A stretch of 64,000 nucleotides of DNA from Acheta domesticus. Taxonomy: Eukaryota; Arthropoda; Insecta; Orthoptera; Gryllidae. Below the pieces are notes generated by a model that did no database searches, was not told the origin of the DNA, and saw only the letters and a list, made by a program, of their open reading frames with translations. A program made the translations under genes and the position numbers. The DNA lies in the NCBI GenBank assembly GCA_031308135.1, contig JAHLJT010004567.1, forward strand, positions 134,182,991 to 134,246,990, written 5' to 3'. Shown piece after piece: positions 26,001 to 32,269 of this stretch; position 1 is the first letter of the stretch; each line of letters opens with the position of its first letter.

Positions 26001-27913
26001 CAGACAGTATATGTACGTATTGGACTGAAATCTAACAATTGCTTTAGATTGAACACAAAAGATCTTGCAGTACACTGAATCCTTCCAGCCAGGCAAGTCA
26101 TGCAACAAACAACAACTGCAGGCAGAATTCGAGCATGTTGTTCGATTGCAATGTTTATTTACATCAGCCCTATAATGACTAGTGACTATTAAGGTCGTTC
26201 TCTGTGCTTTACACAGATTACTTCATGGGGGAATATAGTAATGTTCTATATTCCTCCATGGTTTACTTAAGCTTCACTCAAATAATTATATTATCATGCT
26301 CTGGCCTAGGACTGTCCAACTTAACTGAGTAAAGCGCTTTCTGCTGGGGCCCATCAGTCAAGCACAAAGAATAGTACTACATGCATAATAAAGTCGGTAC
26401 AAACCTCATTCTTCAATTCCTTCTGGGCTTGTGAATGCTTCATAAAAGGATGATCCAATATATTGCATAATCGTATTCGTTCTTTAGGATTCTTTTTTAA
26501 TAAAGAATCTATTAAGTCTTTTGCTTCTAAAGAAAGATAGGCTGGCAACTAGAAAGGAGTACACAATATTAAGAACACTTATACTGACAATATTTTATAA
26601 GTAACATCTCCATGAAAATTTACCTTGTAATTAGCCATAACAACTCGGGTAAGTGTGCTCTTAATAGCATCAGTGTCAAATGGAGGTCGTCCAACTAGAA
26701 GTGTATACAGCAGACATCCTAAACCCCACACATCTGCTTCCAGACCATGTGAGCTACGTGTTGCAACCTGATAGGTAATTTTTAGGGTAAAAAAAAGAAG
26801 ACATTACAGAAAATATTTTATAATACAGCATGAACACTGTATTTAACACTGATATACATATGCTTTTTCCAGGATATTCCATTAATTGTAAGGGGTAAGA
26901 TTTTAACTAAGTAAGGACCAACATTTCAAATGTAATAGAATAATAAATTAAACACACCTCAGGAGAAATGTAGTTAGGAGTCCCACACATAGTATGATGC
27001 TTTTCATCAGGTCTTGTTAACTGAGTAGCCAAACCAAAATCAGCTATTTTCTGAAGACAAATATCATGTAAAATAACCTCTTCAACCACAGGCATCAAAA
27101 CTTTTTGTGACAAGAAAATTATACATACCACTTGCATATCACGTGTCAATAACAAATTGGACAATGATAAATCGCGATGCAAAATGTTATGGGAGTGCAA
27201 GTACAGCAGACCTTGCACCACTTGACGAAGTATATGACTGGCTGTCAAAACAAAGTAAGCAAATTCTACACTGAATACACTATCACCAAGAGGACAATCA
27301 TGTGTAATAAAAAACATTTCTGGAATATCATTTTGGCCAATCCACACACAAAAATTTCATACCTTCTTGTTCATCTAATATTTTGGAATTGTTCTTCAGG
27401 TATCTTTGAAGTTCACCATTGTGGCATAGTTCTAAAATTAAATATACATAATTGGCATCCTCAAAAAAGGTATATAATTCCAACACTGATGGGTGTTTCA
27501 GACGACAATGGATAGCTACTTCTTGACGAACTCTCTCTACCATTCCTGCAGCTTGCATAAGTTTCTTGTCGATCTGAAGTGCAACAAACAATACCACAAG
27601 TGTTAAAAACTGTTCTAGTTTCAAAATGTATTAACGATAACAATGTCTCATTTAATGTCAAGAATGTGTGGTTACTTAAATCACATACCATTTTCACAGC
27701 AACATCTGTGCCTGATTTCAAACATTTTGCTCTATAAACACTTGCAAATCCTCCTTTCCCGAGTAAATTATGCACCTCATAGTTCTGTGAATAAAAAAAA
27801 TCAATATTTTTTAAAACTATGTAGATACAATTTTAAAAGTCATTTGTCAATAATAAGAATCCAACCTCAATTCGCTCTCCGAACCCAGTTCGTCCCCCTG
27901 AAAACGGAGGCAT
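1913..27913 (-). CDS. PLK4: PLK4 (SAK), centriole-duplication serine/threonine kinase, 3' end outside window
   Basis: Thirteen coding exons on the minus strand: 27866-27913, 27689-27784, 27363-27573, 27129-27241, 26958-27050, 26624-26767, 26405-26548, 23896-24086, 22431-23697, 20477-20735, 20267-20403, 19939-20106 and 1913-2035. Every internal junction has GT donor and AG acceptor and the frame is kept for 998 codons. Visible: glycine loop GKGGFASV (25-32), lysine K47, HRD 140-142, DFG 160-162, activation threonine T176 in a [10 protein letters not shown] context, degron DSGRGT (289-294), PB1 from about 717, PB2 to about 957, and the start of the PB3 lead-in ([11 protein letters not shown]). 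PLK4 is the master kinase of centriole duplication; polo boxes target and dimerise it, and the degron lets SCF-Slimb/beta-TrCP destroy it. The protein resembles fly SAK and human PLK4. The PB3 body (about 70 residues) is missing because the window ends. Intron 12 is 17.9 kb and full of transposons. Confidence 0.97.
2036..3260. other. Start of PLK4 intron 12, A+T-rich, no recognised element
   Basis: The stretch holds only short (AAT)n around 2768-2790. No coding potential on either strand. Confidence 0.5.
3267..3290 (-). repeat. Isolated 3' terminus of family X
   Basis: AAACTAGTGGTGCTAC is the reverse complement of the shared family X 3' end (GTAGCACCACTAGTTT). A related AAACTAGTGGTGTTA follows at about 3397. 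No X body lies next to either. Confidence 0.45.
3431..3660 (+). mobile_element. Possible hAT-like terminal fragment
   Basis: It begins CAGGGCTGTCAAAC, a typical hAT terminal sequence, followed by a G+C-rich stretch unlike its surroundings, with short inverted words (GAGCACGTACGTGCTC). No opposite end or target duplication was found. Confidence 0.35.
3736..4190. mobile_element. Foldback/MITE-like element with imperfect terminal inverted repeats
   Basis: The left arm AAATTTGGTAGATTTTAAGA then ACAGGGTTCGGC is mirrored at the right (GCCGAACCCTGTCCTTAAAA then TCAGCCGGAAATTT), giving about 35-40 bp of imperfect inverted repeat. Inside, a 32-bp unit containing CAACGCATTTTATGCATTTA is repeated at 3975 and 4007. 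It is non-coding and unclassified. Confidence 0.6.
4217..5806 (+). repeat. Family X copy 1, full length
   Basis: It starts TTTTTACTTTCCC followed by the palindrome-bearing head and ends GCACCACTAGTTT. Diverged direct modules start at 4624, 4921, 5234 and 5540 (spacing 297, 313 and 306 bp), each opening TTCTC and followed by a degenerate CGGCTCCAAATTTTTTC. It is nearly collinear with the copy at 55070-56674. No coding capacity is evident. Confidence 0.8.
5829..6319 (-). mobile_element. Internally deleted hAT element with 8-bp target duplication
   Basis: The left end CAGTGGCCTAACAA and right end TAGTTACGCCACTG are inverted repeats. They are flanked by TTTTCATA (5821-5828) and TATTCATA (6320-6327), a 7/8 target duplication. 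The minus strand (5963-6280) still encodes a hAT dimerisation domain: [20 protein letters not shown], then [15 protein letters not shown]. The N-terminal and catalytic parts are deleted, so it is non-autonomous. Confidence 0.88.
6359..6560 (+). pseudogene. RTE-type LINE, piece 1 (endonuclease C-terminus)
   Basis: The plus strand reads [23 protein letters not shown] and [10 protein letters not shown]. This matches the end of the apurinic-type endonuclease domain of RTE LINEs, with its terminal SDH motif. The reading then breaks off and resumes at about 7710. The 5' part of the element is absent. Confidence 0.8.
6561..7709 (+). mobile_element. Insertion splitting the RTE LINE, LTR-like
   Basis: About 1.15 kb separates collinear RTE pieces. 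Near its 3' side (about 7589) is TGGCGCCCAAA, which looks like a tRNA-Lys primer-binding site of an LTR retroelement. AAATAAA signals lie upstream. LTR borders and a second LTR were not found, so this may be a 5' LTR plus leader or something else. Confidence 0.4.
7710..9313 (+). pseudogene. RTE-type LINE, piece 2 (reverse transcriptase)
   Basis: It resumes with [15 protein letters not shown], then a reverse transcriptase: [55 protein letters not shown] and [17 protein letters not shown]. The catalytic FADD region is corrupted (YKLTTR-like in a shifted frame near 8968), and later [11 protein letters not shown] and [20 protein letters not shown] follow. Stops at about 8567 and 8704 and frame breaks make it dead. 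It stops at KFYETSVP and continues at 14526. Confidence 0.85.
9391..9610 (+). repeat. Direct repeat, left copy (partner 13516-13745)
   Basis: AATGTACTAACA, GCAATGCAATT and a run through TATTCAA, TTGGAACAATTC and TTTTGAGAAAG match 13516-13745 in order, with many substitutions. The two copies bracket the LINE at 10540-13497. Neither end looks like a LINE terminus. Confidence 0.6.
9611..10539. other. Non-coding stretch left of the second LINE
   Basis: Unclassified. ACCCGTGCGAGAA followed by TCTCG and a CCCTATCC-containing tail occurs at 9309 and again at 10307, suggesting two copies of a short element about 1 kb apart. The LINE's 5' untranslated part may begin near 10307. Confidence 0.4.
10540..13497 (+). 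pseudogene. Jockey/CR1-group LINE, degenerate
   Basis: An endonuclease domain ([11 protein letters not shown], then [29 protein letters not shown]) is followed by a reverse transcriptase in another frame from about 11800 ([70 protein letters not shown]). Frameshifts lie near 10640, 11800 and 12690, with stops near 12848. The reading resumes [13 protein letters not shown] and [18 protein letters not shown] to 13408. PLFVNDL has lost a few residues of the usual PLLFxxxINDL. The 3' tail is TAAATAAATAGATAAATAAA. Confidence 0.9.
13516..13745 (+). repeat. Direct repeat, right copy (partner 9391-9610)
   Basis: It begins just after the LINE tail and matches the left copy for about 220 bp, then diverges. 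Confidence 0.6.
13746..14204. other. Unassigned sequence
   Basis: A+T-rich, with no coding potential or recognised repeat. Confidence 0.4.
14205..14480 (-). mobile_element. 3' fragment of the same hAT family as 140-846
   Basis: TTTGAGGCCTTTGGCCTCAA, then CATGTTTTTAAAGTCAAA and CATTTATAAAAATTGGTTGC correspond in order to 160-400. The rest of the element is missing, and its right edge meets the C-tract junction. Confidence 0.65.
14506..14524. repeat. Homopolymer C tract (19 C)
   Basis: Nineteen consecutive C lie immediately before the resumed RTE coding sequence. The tract marks the right border of the 5.2 kb insertion in that LINE. Confidence 0.9.
14526..14640 (+). pseudogene. RTE-type LINE, piece 3
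   Basis: It reads VLLYGCET and, after small shifts, [13 protein letters not shown], continuing the reverse-transcriptase tail that broke off at 9313 (consensus LLYGSETW then AEMRFLRxVKGCT). It is cut by a SINE. Confidence 0.8.
14641..15198 (-). mobile_element. tRNA-derived SINE, family S, copy 1
   Basis: On the minus strand the head has a tRNA-like A box (TGGCTCAGTGCATC) and B box (GATTTGAGTCC). The body is shared with copies at 35590, 45945 and 62335, including CACCAGCGGGGCACCG and GTTTCCGGGCACGTCAACT. CATTAA occurs on both sides, consistent with a short target duplication in the RTE sequence. Confidence 0.8.
15199..15460 (+). pseudogene. RTE-type LINE, piece 4 and 3' tail
   Basis: It reads [27 protein letters not shown] and [13 protein letters not shown], the C-terminus of RTE polyproteins. 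It ends in a (GAT)n tail (GATGATGATGATGATGAT), the type of simple 3' tail RTE elements carry. It joins precisely to piece 3 once the SINE is removed. Confidence 0.85.
15680..17095 (-). repeat. Diverged family X copies, reverse orientation
   Basis: The reverse complement shows the X order: a degraded head (GAATGTTATGTAATG), then GTGGATAAATCC, GGTCCTTGATACTGAAAAAT, AACACTAGCGGCTC and TTCTCCAAAATTGATATTCC. A second head-proximal segment occupies about 16570-17035, so at least two nested or adjacent copies are present. Substitution is much heavier than among the copies at 4217 and 55070. Confidence 0.65.
17092..17455 (-). repeat. Two stacked family X 3' ends
   Basis: AAACTAGTGGTACTATAGAA (17092) and GAACTAGTGGGGCAACAGAA (17304) each start a reverse-oriented X 3' end, with TCTTTGGTCTGGGGTAGC and CTCAATTT downstream. 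The second is cut by the Tigger-like element at 17456. Confidence 0.6.
17456..18354 (-). mobile_element. Pogo/Tigger-like element remnant with TA target site
   Basis: The left end CAGTAATCCCTCAATATTTG and right end (reverse complement CAGTAATCTCTCTACATCCG) are flanked by TA at 17454-17455 and 18355-18356. The minus strand holds a degenerate reading ([20 protein letters not shown], then [10 protein letters not shown]) resembling the C-terminal region of Tigger transposases. It is too degraded to be active. Confidence 0.7.
18355..18980. other. Unassigned intron sequence
   Basis: A+T-rich sequence with no gene or recognised repeat. Confidence 0.4.
18989..19388. mobile_element. hAT-like MITE with 8-bp target duplication
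   Basis: The termini CAGCGATGCCA and TGGCAATACTGG are imperfect inverted repeats flanked by identical GTTACTGG (18981-18988 and 19389-19396). The interior repeats CCTGGTA or its complement at least five times and has no coding capacity. Confidence 0.7.
19939..20106 (-). CDS. PLK4: PLK4 exon 12 (end of PB2)
   Basis: It encodes [16 protein letters not shown], then [13 protein letters not shown], matching human ICLALESII and FFPIIIGRKPGST at the end of PB2. The acceptor is TTATTTCAG and the donor GTAAGA. The next exon lies 17.9 kb away. Confidence 0.94.
20267..20403 (-). CDS. PLK4: PLK4 exon 11 (PB2)
   Basis: It encodes [20 protein letters not shown] and onward to RLMWEHYQQ, the PB2 segment corresponding to human VKIHKTEDFIQVIEKTGKSY and the following helix. 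The acceptor is ATTTAAG and the donor GTGAAT. Confidence 0.93.
20477..20735 (-). CDS. PLK4: PLK4 exon 10 (PB1 end, PB2 start)
   Basis: It encodes [14 protein letters not shown], then [20 protein letters not shown] and [19 protein letters not shown]. It follows human PLK4 closely (YYPNGGRGFP, YASRFVQLVRSKSPKITYF, CILMENSPGADFEVWFYDG). The donor GTGAGT leaves phase 1. Confidence 0.96.
20855..22065. mobile_element. Element with long terminal inverted repeats in PLK4 intron 9
   Basis: The left arm (about 20855-21010) contains GGGGTCAATC, ATTTTAAGTGGTCCAG, CATCTT, TTCAAAAACATCTT and CTGGTTTACAA. The right arm (about 21890-22065), read as reverse complement, has the same blocks in the same order (GGGGTCAGTCC, ATTTTAAGTGGTCCAG, TTCAAAAACATCTT, TTGGTTTACAA). 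The arms are about 150-170 bp with many mismatches. The middle is A+T-rich and non-coding. No clear target duplication was found. Confidence 0.7.
22431..23697 (-). CDS. PLK4: PLK4 exon 9 (Cys-rich linker, start of PB1)
   Basis: This is the largest exon, completing residue 347 and coding through residue 769. The first three quarters is a Ser/Cys-rich linker with about 30 cysteines, including the cluster [12 protein letters not shown]. From about residue 717 the cryptic polo box begins ([18 protein letters not shown], then [11 protein letters not shown]), matching human PB1 with its TKNAVVSI and QISSDG segments. The acceptor follows TTATTTTGCAG and the donor is GTAAGT. A 125-bp stretch (22814-22940) is duplicated in intron 7. 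Confidence 0.95.
23896..24086 (-). CDS. PLK4: PLK4 exon 8 (DSG degron)
   Basis: It encodes residues 284-346 plus two bases. It opens with [14 protein letters not shown], matching the human DSGHATIST phosphodegron recognised by beta-TrCP/Slimb after trans-autophosphorylation. The rest is serine-rich linker. The acceptor is TATATTTTAG and the donor GTGAGA. Confidence 0.93.
24672..25346. mobile_element. piggyBac-like non-autonomous element with TTAA ends
   Basis: TTAA at 24668-24671 and 25347-25350 flanks ends CACGTTGACTGCC and GGCAGTCAACATG (reverse complement CATGTTGACTGCC). TTAA duplication with such ends is characteristic of piggyBac-superfamily elements. Its 675 bp have no recognisable transposase. 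It lies in PLK4 intron 7. Confidence 0.7.
26081..26205 (-). pseudogene. Duplicated fragment of PLK4 exon 9 inside intron 7
   Basis: The 125 bp match 22814-22940 at roughly 95% identity and in the same orientation. A 2-base deletion (CA lost after ATGACTA on the plus strand) shifts the frame, so it cannot encode the linker peptide throughout. There are no evident splice sites around it. Confidence 0.92.
26211..26285 (+). repeat. Short repeat with perfect 9-bp hairpin stem (copy a)
   Basis: It contains GGAATATAG, a 7-base loop, then CTATATTCC, followed by TCCATGGTTTACTTAAGCTT. It is nearly identical to 28346-28425 and directly abuts the exon 9 duplicate. Confidence 0.85.
26405..26548 (-). CDS. 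PLK4: PLK4 exon 7 (end of kinase domain)
   Basis: It encodes residues 236-283, with [19 protein letters not shown] and ILDHPFM, the usual C-terminal end of the kinase domain. The donor GTTTGT opens the 2.3 kb intron 7. Confidence 0.95.
26624..26767 (-). CDS. PLK4: PLK4 exon 6 (kinase C-lobe)
   Basis: It encodes residues 188-235, with [20 protein letters not shown] and [14 protein letters not shown]. These are the alpha-F and following helices of the polo-kinase fold. The acceptor is CTATCAG and the donor GTAAAT. Confidence 0.96.
26958..27050 (-). CDS. PLK4: PLK4 exon 5 (DFG and activation segment)
   Basis: It encodes residues 157-187: [11 protein letters not shown], then the activation segment ending [11 protein letters not shown]176 sits where human T170 and fly T172 are autophosphorylated. 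Both boundaries are phase 0. Confidence 0.96.
27129..27241 (-). CDS. PLK4: PLK4 exon 4 (catalytic loop)
   Basis: It encodes residues 119-156, including [20 protein letters not shown]. The catalytic HRD is H140-R141-D142 and N147 is the metal-binding asparagine. The acceptor is TTTTGACAG and the donor GTATGT. Confidence 0.96.
27363..27573 (-). CDS. PLK4: PLK4 exon 3 (kinase N-lobe and hinge)
   Basis: It encodes residues 49-118 plus one base. It includes helix C with glutamate E66 (RVRQEV), the [11 protein letters not shown] stretch and the hinge [11 protein letters not shown]. The donor GTATGA leaves phase 1, completed by exon 4. Confidence 0.96.
27689..27784 (-). CDS. PLK4: PLK4 exon 2 (glycine loop and ATP-binding lysine)
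   Basis: It encodes residues 17-48, [20 protein letters not shown] onward to VAVKM. It contains the nucleotide-binding loop and the VAIK-type lysine K47. The acceptor is TTCACAG and the donor is GTATGT; both boundaries are in phase 0. Confidence 0.96.
27866..27913 (-). CDS. PLK4: PLK4 exon 1 (start codon, residues 1-16)
   Basis: This exon encodes [16 protein letters not shown] and ends in phase 0 at a GT donor. The start was chosen because the family's N-terminus is short and leads directly into IE-x-Y/F-x-V before the glycine loop, and because the codon has an A-rich context (CAAAAATGCC). The reading frame stays open upstream for about 45 codons, but I see no ATG in it, so an N-terminal extension is unlikely. 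Confidence 0.9.
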
Positions 27914-27978
27914 TTTTGTTTTCTCTATACACTTAATGTCGTTAACATTAAATAAATGGGCATTTCTTGTAAAAATGA

Positions 27979-28056
27979 TCAGAAAAATCTGACACAAGAA
28001 ACACCAATTAGAATTAAATGCCGTAACATCTTCAACACAAACAAACACAAGTCCAT
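27979..28056 (-). promoter_or_regulatory. Upstream ORFs in the presumed PLK4 leader
   Basis: If the leader is unspliced, an ATG at 28056 opens a 25-codon ORF ending at TGA 27979-27981. A second, 12-codon ORF starts with ATGCCCATT and ends in TAG about 15 bases before the PLK4 start. Both are out of frame with PLK4 and could lower its translation. Confidence 0.4.
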
Positions 28057-28103
28057 CACCACGCCGCAGAAACGCGGCAAAACTTCAGATTTCTAGACAT
28101 TGA

Positions 28104-28146
28104 CCAATCAGATGGCTTGTTTCTTCGACATTACGTTTTCACCAAT
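28104..28146 (-). promoter_or_regulatory. Paired CCAAT boxes upstream of PLK4
   Basis: CCAAT occurs at 28104-28108 and 28142-28146, both on the plus strand (ATTGG on the gene's strand), 38 bp apart and about 190-235 bp upstream of the start codon. Multiple spaced CCAAT boxes bound by NF-Y are typical of G2/M cell-cycle promoters. Assigning promoter function here is inference. Confidence 0.45.
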
Positions 28147-28345
28147 GAAATACTACAATGGAAGATCAAGTGGTATTCATCTATGATAAAACTGTGTTCA
28201 ATCGAGTTAATAATTTCTACGAGAGATGGCGCTAGCATATTAAAAATAACTTTTGGAAGCGGATATTTACAGTGCAGAAATGTCATATTCATAAAATATC
28301 AGCTTCAGTCAGACACTACGCATACCAAACAAGATTAACGTTCAT

Positions 28346-28425
28346 TACACAATTACTTCATAGGGGAATATAGTAATATTCTATATTCCTCCATGGTTTA
28401 CTTAAGCTTCACCCAAGTAATTAAA
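28346..28425 (+). repeat. Short repeat with perfect 9-bp hairpin stem (copy b)
   Basis: Same sequence as 26211-26285 with a few substitutions. It lies about 430 bp upstream of the PLK4 start codon. Confidence 0.85.
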
Positions 28426-28496
28426 GCCGCGGGCCGCCCCTTAATGTAAGATGGTTTTCCCCCTAATTACTAAAGTTATACTGAAACATATCTATA

Positions 28497-28594
<98 letters not shown>

Positions 28595-28800
28595 TATTAG
28601 ATACGAATTTTATTCAACATACGTAATAATGAATGTACATACAACGAGAAAATTAAAATATCATTAAATAAAAATAAGATGAATTGTGCAATTGTATTTG
28701 GTTGGTATAATAATATTCTTGAAAGTAGTCCCGAGCTGCACAAAAAGATCCGGCGGGTCGCATGCGGTCCACGGGCCGCCAGTTGGAATGCCCTGCTCTT
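28426..28800. repeat. (TC)n(TA)n microsatellite and hAT-like end fragment
   Basis: A TC run grades into a TA run at about 28497-28586. At 28740-28795 the reverse complement reads CAGGGCATTCCAACTGGCGG then CCCGTGG, typical of hAT terminal sequences. A related CCGCGGGCCGCCCC lies at 28428. A complete element is not demonstrable. Confidence 0.55.
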
Positions 28801-28845
28801 ACACCATGGAGCTATGAATACATAGCTTCAAGCTCTTTTTGAAGT

Positions 28846-31210
28846 TGATTCTAGTCGAAGCTTTGAGATTTTGAAAAAGATTCTTCAAAATTTGGAGGTA
28901 CTTTATATGAAGACCCCTGGGGATTTTCAAAATTTTCTCAAAAACGGCTCCAAATTTTTTCTTTAAATTTCTTGTATGAATAGAGTAAAATACACTTTTT
29001 AACATGGGATAGGTCCGATTTTCACGCACAGTTCTAAACTTTCGAAAATTGTGAAAGTTTGACTTTTTTTCGGCGTCTTTCTCCAACTACAAAATTGAAG
29101 ACTGAGAATTTTTCTTCAAATAAAATTTGTTCTGCATATTGAGTTCTTTCATAAAGGTCAGGTAAATGTTCTTCAAAATTTTAGTAGTTTTTATTTATTT
29201 ATTTATTTACGTCAAAAACAGTTAAAAACTGCGTATGACGAGTTAAAAACTGCAAACTGCAGTTAAAAACTGCGTTTTCGTGCAATATTGCGTGCAATAT
29301 GTGCAATCTTACAAAAATGACAAAAACAAGAATTTCTCAAAACCGGCTCCAAATTTTTTTTAAACGTTTGGTAGGGATAGTGGCAAATGTACTCTATCAA
29401 TGACATAAAAACCATTTTGGTCTATTGGTTGGTTTTTTCAAAAATTACAAAAAAGTAAATTTTTTTACTTGTCTCTCAAATCGTTAATATTTACATTATC
29501 GGCGATTTTTTCACATTATTATATTTACGAGTATATATGCTTTAAATAATGTCAAGTAAAGTAAAAACACAACCGTTTTTTGTGAAAAGTAGCTCAAATT
29601 TCGGCATTTTCAGAAATGCTCAATCGCCACTTTATCGTATATGGCTGCAAATTTTTTCTTCAAACTTGTGTAACGGATAGTGCTAATTACACTCTTTAGT
29701 ATAGCGTAAAGTTTATTTTGAGTTATTTTTTTTTGTTTTTTCAAAAATTACATAATTGTAATTTTTTTGAAAGCTCTCTCACATCTTTAATATGCACATT
29801 ACAAGCAATTTGTAAACATTATTATATTTGTGAGTGTATGTGCTTCAAATAACTTCAAATAAAGTATTTTGAAAACTCAAAAATTTTCGGTGAAAATGAG
29901 CTTCAAATTTCGCACCTTTAGTAGCGCTAAAACGCCATTTTCTCTTGAACGGCACATGATTTTTAAAAGAAAATTGCCAGTTATGACTAGGTTTTTGTGT
30001 TCTTTAATATTGTAAAATTAATATTTCCGTTCTACCAATAGGAAAACGAAATATTAAGAAAATGACAATAGCATATTATGCAATTGGTTTAAAACGTTGT
30101 CCTTTTTTTACATAAGAAGATATTACCGAACGAACGACGTTAGAAGTGAGTTCTGTAATATCTTCTTACGAGTGCAAAATATTAACATTATAAACGAATT
30201 GCATACAAAATTTTTTGTATAACAGTGTTGTAAGGATTTAAGGAAGCGAAATTAATTGTGTTAAGTTGTAATTCGTAGTTGTAGTAGATCTCAAATTCAT
30301 GTTTTGACGTCGTGAATGCTAAGCAACTAAAAAAGTGTTTACAAATGGCAATTAGTTTGAAAGTCGTGATTCAAACATAATGGATTTGCCAAGATAAATT
30401 GTGGAAGAAGCTGCAAAAGTAGAGTTAAGGAAATTTATGGATAAAAAATATGCAAATTTATTATGCAAAGCTGCTTTTCTTTCGTATCTATCGGAGCAGT
30501 TTGGTTAAGTAAGTATAATGCACAAGCTAGAATAAGGACGTTTGTTAATTTAATGCAGGCTTCTTTAAACTTTAAGTCCACAGCATGTAAAGCGTCGACA
30601 CAATAGTGCACTTATTCCAAATTAAAGGAAATGCTAAAGATCAAAGAGAATATTGATATTAGAACTTTTCACAAAGTAAGTTTACTTATGAAACATGTAA
30701 ATGTGGCATATCAACCTATAAAGGCAATGGTATTTTCTGCAATTTGTAAAGATTATTATATTTGTGAGTGTATGTGCTTCAAATAACTTCAAATAAAGTA
30801 TTTTGAAAACTCAAAAATTTTCTGTGAAAATGAGCTTCAAATTTCGCATTTTTAGTAGTGCTAAAACGACATTTTCCCTTAAACGGCACATAATTTTTAA
30901 AAGAAAATTGCCATTTACGGCTAGGTTTTTGTGTTCTTTAATATTCTAAAATTAATGTTTCTTTTCTACCAATAGGAAACCGAAAAATTAAGAAAATGAC
31001 AAAAAAATGTACTTTTGGCGATGATAGATGGTAGCTGGCAAGAAAGAGTGTGGCAATTCCGAATAGCTAGCGAAGACCCAAGAAAATAGAAAACTAATAT
31101 GGGAAAGTCTGTGCCATTCTGTAGCACCACTAGTTTCGCGTAGCATTATATAACTTTCCCTTTACTACGTATATCACTCCGTGTATACGTACGTATACGG
31201 GAAAGTAAAA
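28846..31210 (+). repeat. Family X copy 3, composite
   Basis: The X body without its head runs 28846-30062 in plus orientation, followed by an unrelated segment (30063-30735). The last X module is then repeated to the CACCACTAGTTT end at 31133, followed immediately by an X head in reverse orientation (31134-31210). A 56-bp AAACTGC-rich stretch is inserted near 29190-29275. Confidence 0.7.
30063..30735. other. Segment inserted in family X copy 3
   Basis: It contains the inverted pair AAGAAGATATTAC and GTAATATCTTCTTA around 30112-30170 and a short open stretch near 30380-30500 with no recognised product. It is bounded on both sides by the same X module. Confidence 0.45.
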
Positions 31211-32006
31211 ATTAAAATGTCAGTAGATCCCCATTTTCGACACGTCGTTGCTAGAATGTCATCATTCGTCTCTGCTCCGTTTCCATTCATAGCTCCCTCA
31301 CGTGCCCGCAACATCACTAGCACATTTATTCTCACATAGGGCAGTGGTCAAAATATTTTGATTGATCAATGCGGGTATAAAACACAATATCACGATTGGG
31401 ACGCCTAAACTCAGAAGTCACAAAAGGTTTCTTTCAGGACTGGCGCAAAAATGCACTTCTCGTGCTACAATTTGAAGCATGTGGTTTATAAAGTTTACTC
31501 CCTTCTTTTTGATTCGTTTTGGAAATTAGCTCTTGATAAATTATGCAGTACTCTCTTAAGAAAGTACAGACATTCGAGTGTTTAGATGAAAGTGCCAAAT
31601 TTAAAAGCAATCACTTCAGTGGTACTAATATTTTTCTGTCACGAAGGATTGTTAAAAAAATGCACTTTTGTATAATAGATTACAATTTAAGAGTTCCAAA
31701 AAATGATTTTTTTGCTAAAAAGTTTTAAAACAATTCTCTGTAGCTTCTTGACATCTTCTGAAGCAAAGACCATTGTTTACAGCAGTCAACAAAAGGGTCA
31801 CGTGGTCGCTACAAAGCAATAGTACTTAACTCAAAGATAGGTCGGGAGACAGAATTGTTGCGGTACGACATACGGGCATTAAACTCTATGTTCGAGTATA
31901 TTATTATCGGTGCACCCTTATGACATTCATGATTAACTGTGAACCATTATGCAACTGGCTGGCATCAGATTGTGCCATTGTGTTTGATTTCTGCCATTCC
32001 TCTCAG
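31211..32006. other. Unassigned intergenic sequence
   Basis: No gene or recognised repeat. Confidence 0.4.
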
Positions 32007-32260
32007 CAGAGACGGATCCAGGGGGAGCATGGGGGCCGTGCCCGCTCCCCAAAAGGCCTAGAGTTTTCGTTTGTTACCTTCCTTTACTTGAAAAAGTTGT
32101 TTTAAATATTTATTTTATTTAATTACATTATTATTTAAATAATAATATTTTATAGTATCATATATACACTAAAATAATAAACAATATAATAACAAATGTC
32201 TTTTACATAACAAAAATCTTTGATGGCCCCCTCCAAAATGATCGGCTAGATCCGCCCCTG
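32007..32260. mobile_element. hAT-like MITE with target duplication
   Basis: The ends CAGAGACGGATCCAGG and (reverse complement) CAGGGGCGGATCTAG are inverted repeats flanked by CCTCTCAG (31999-32006) and CCACTCAG (32261-32268), 7/8 identical. The 254-bp interior is A+T-rich and non-coding. Confidence 0.8.
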
Positions 32261-32269
32261 CCACTCAGT

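Noticed and set aside
26081..26205. Exon 9 copy as a functional alternative PLK4 exon.
   Set aside because: A 2-base deletion breaks the frame and no matching acceptor and donor flank it.
27833..28048. N-terminal extension of PLK4 from the open upstream frame.
   Set aside because: The extension has no ATG in frame; the upstream ATGs are in another frame. Family N-termini are short.
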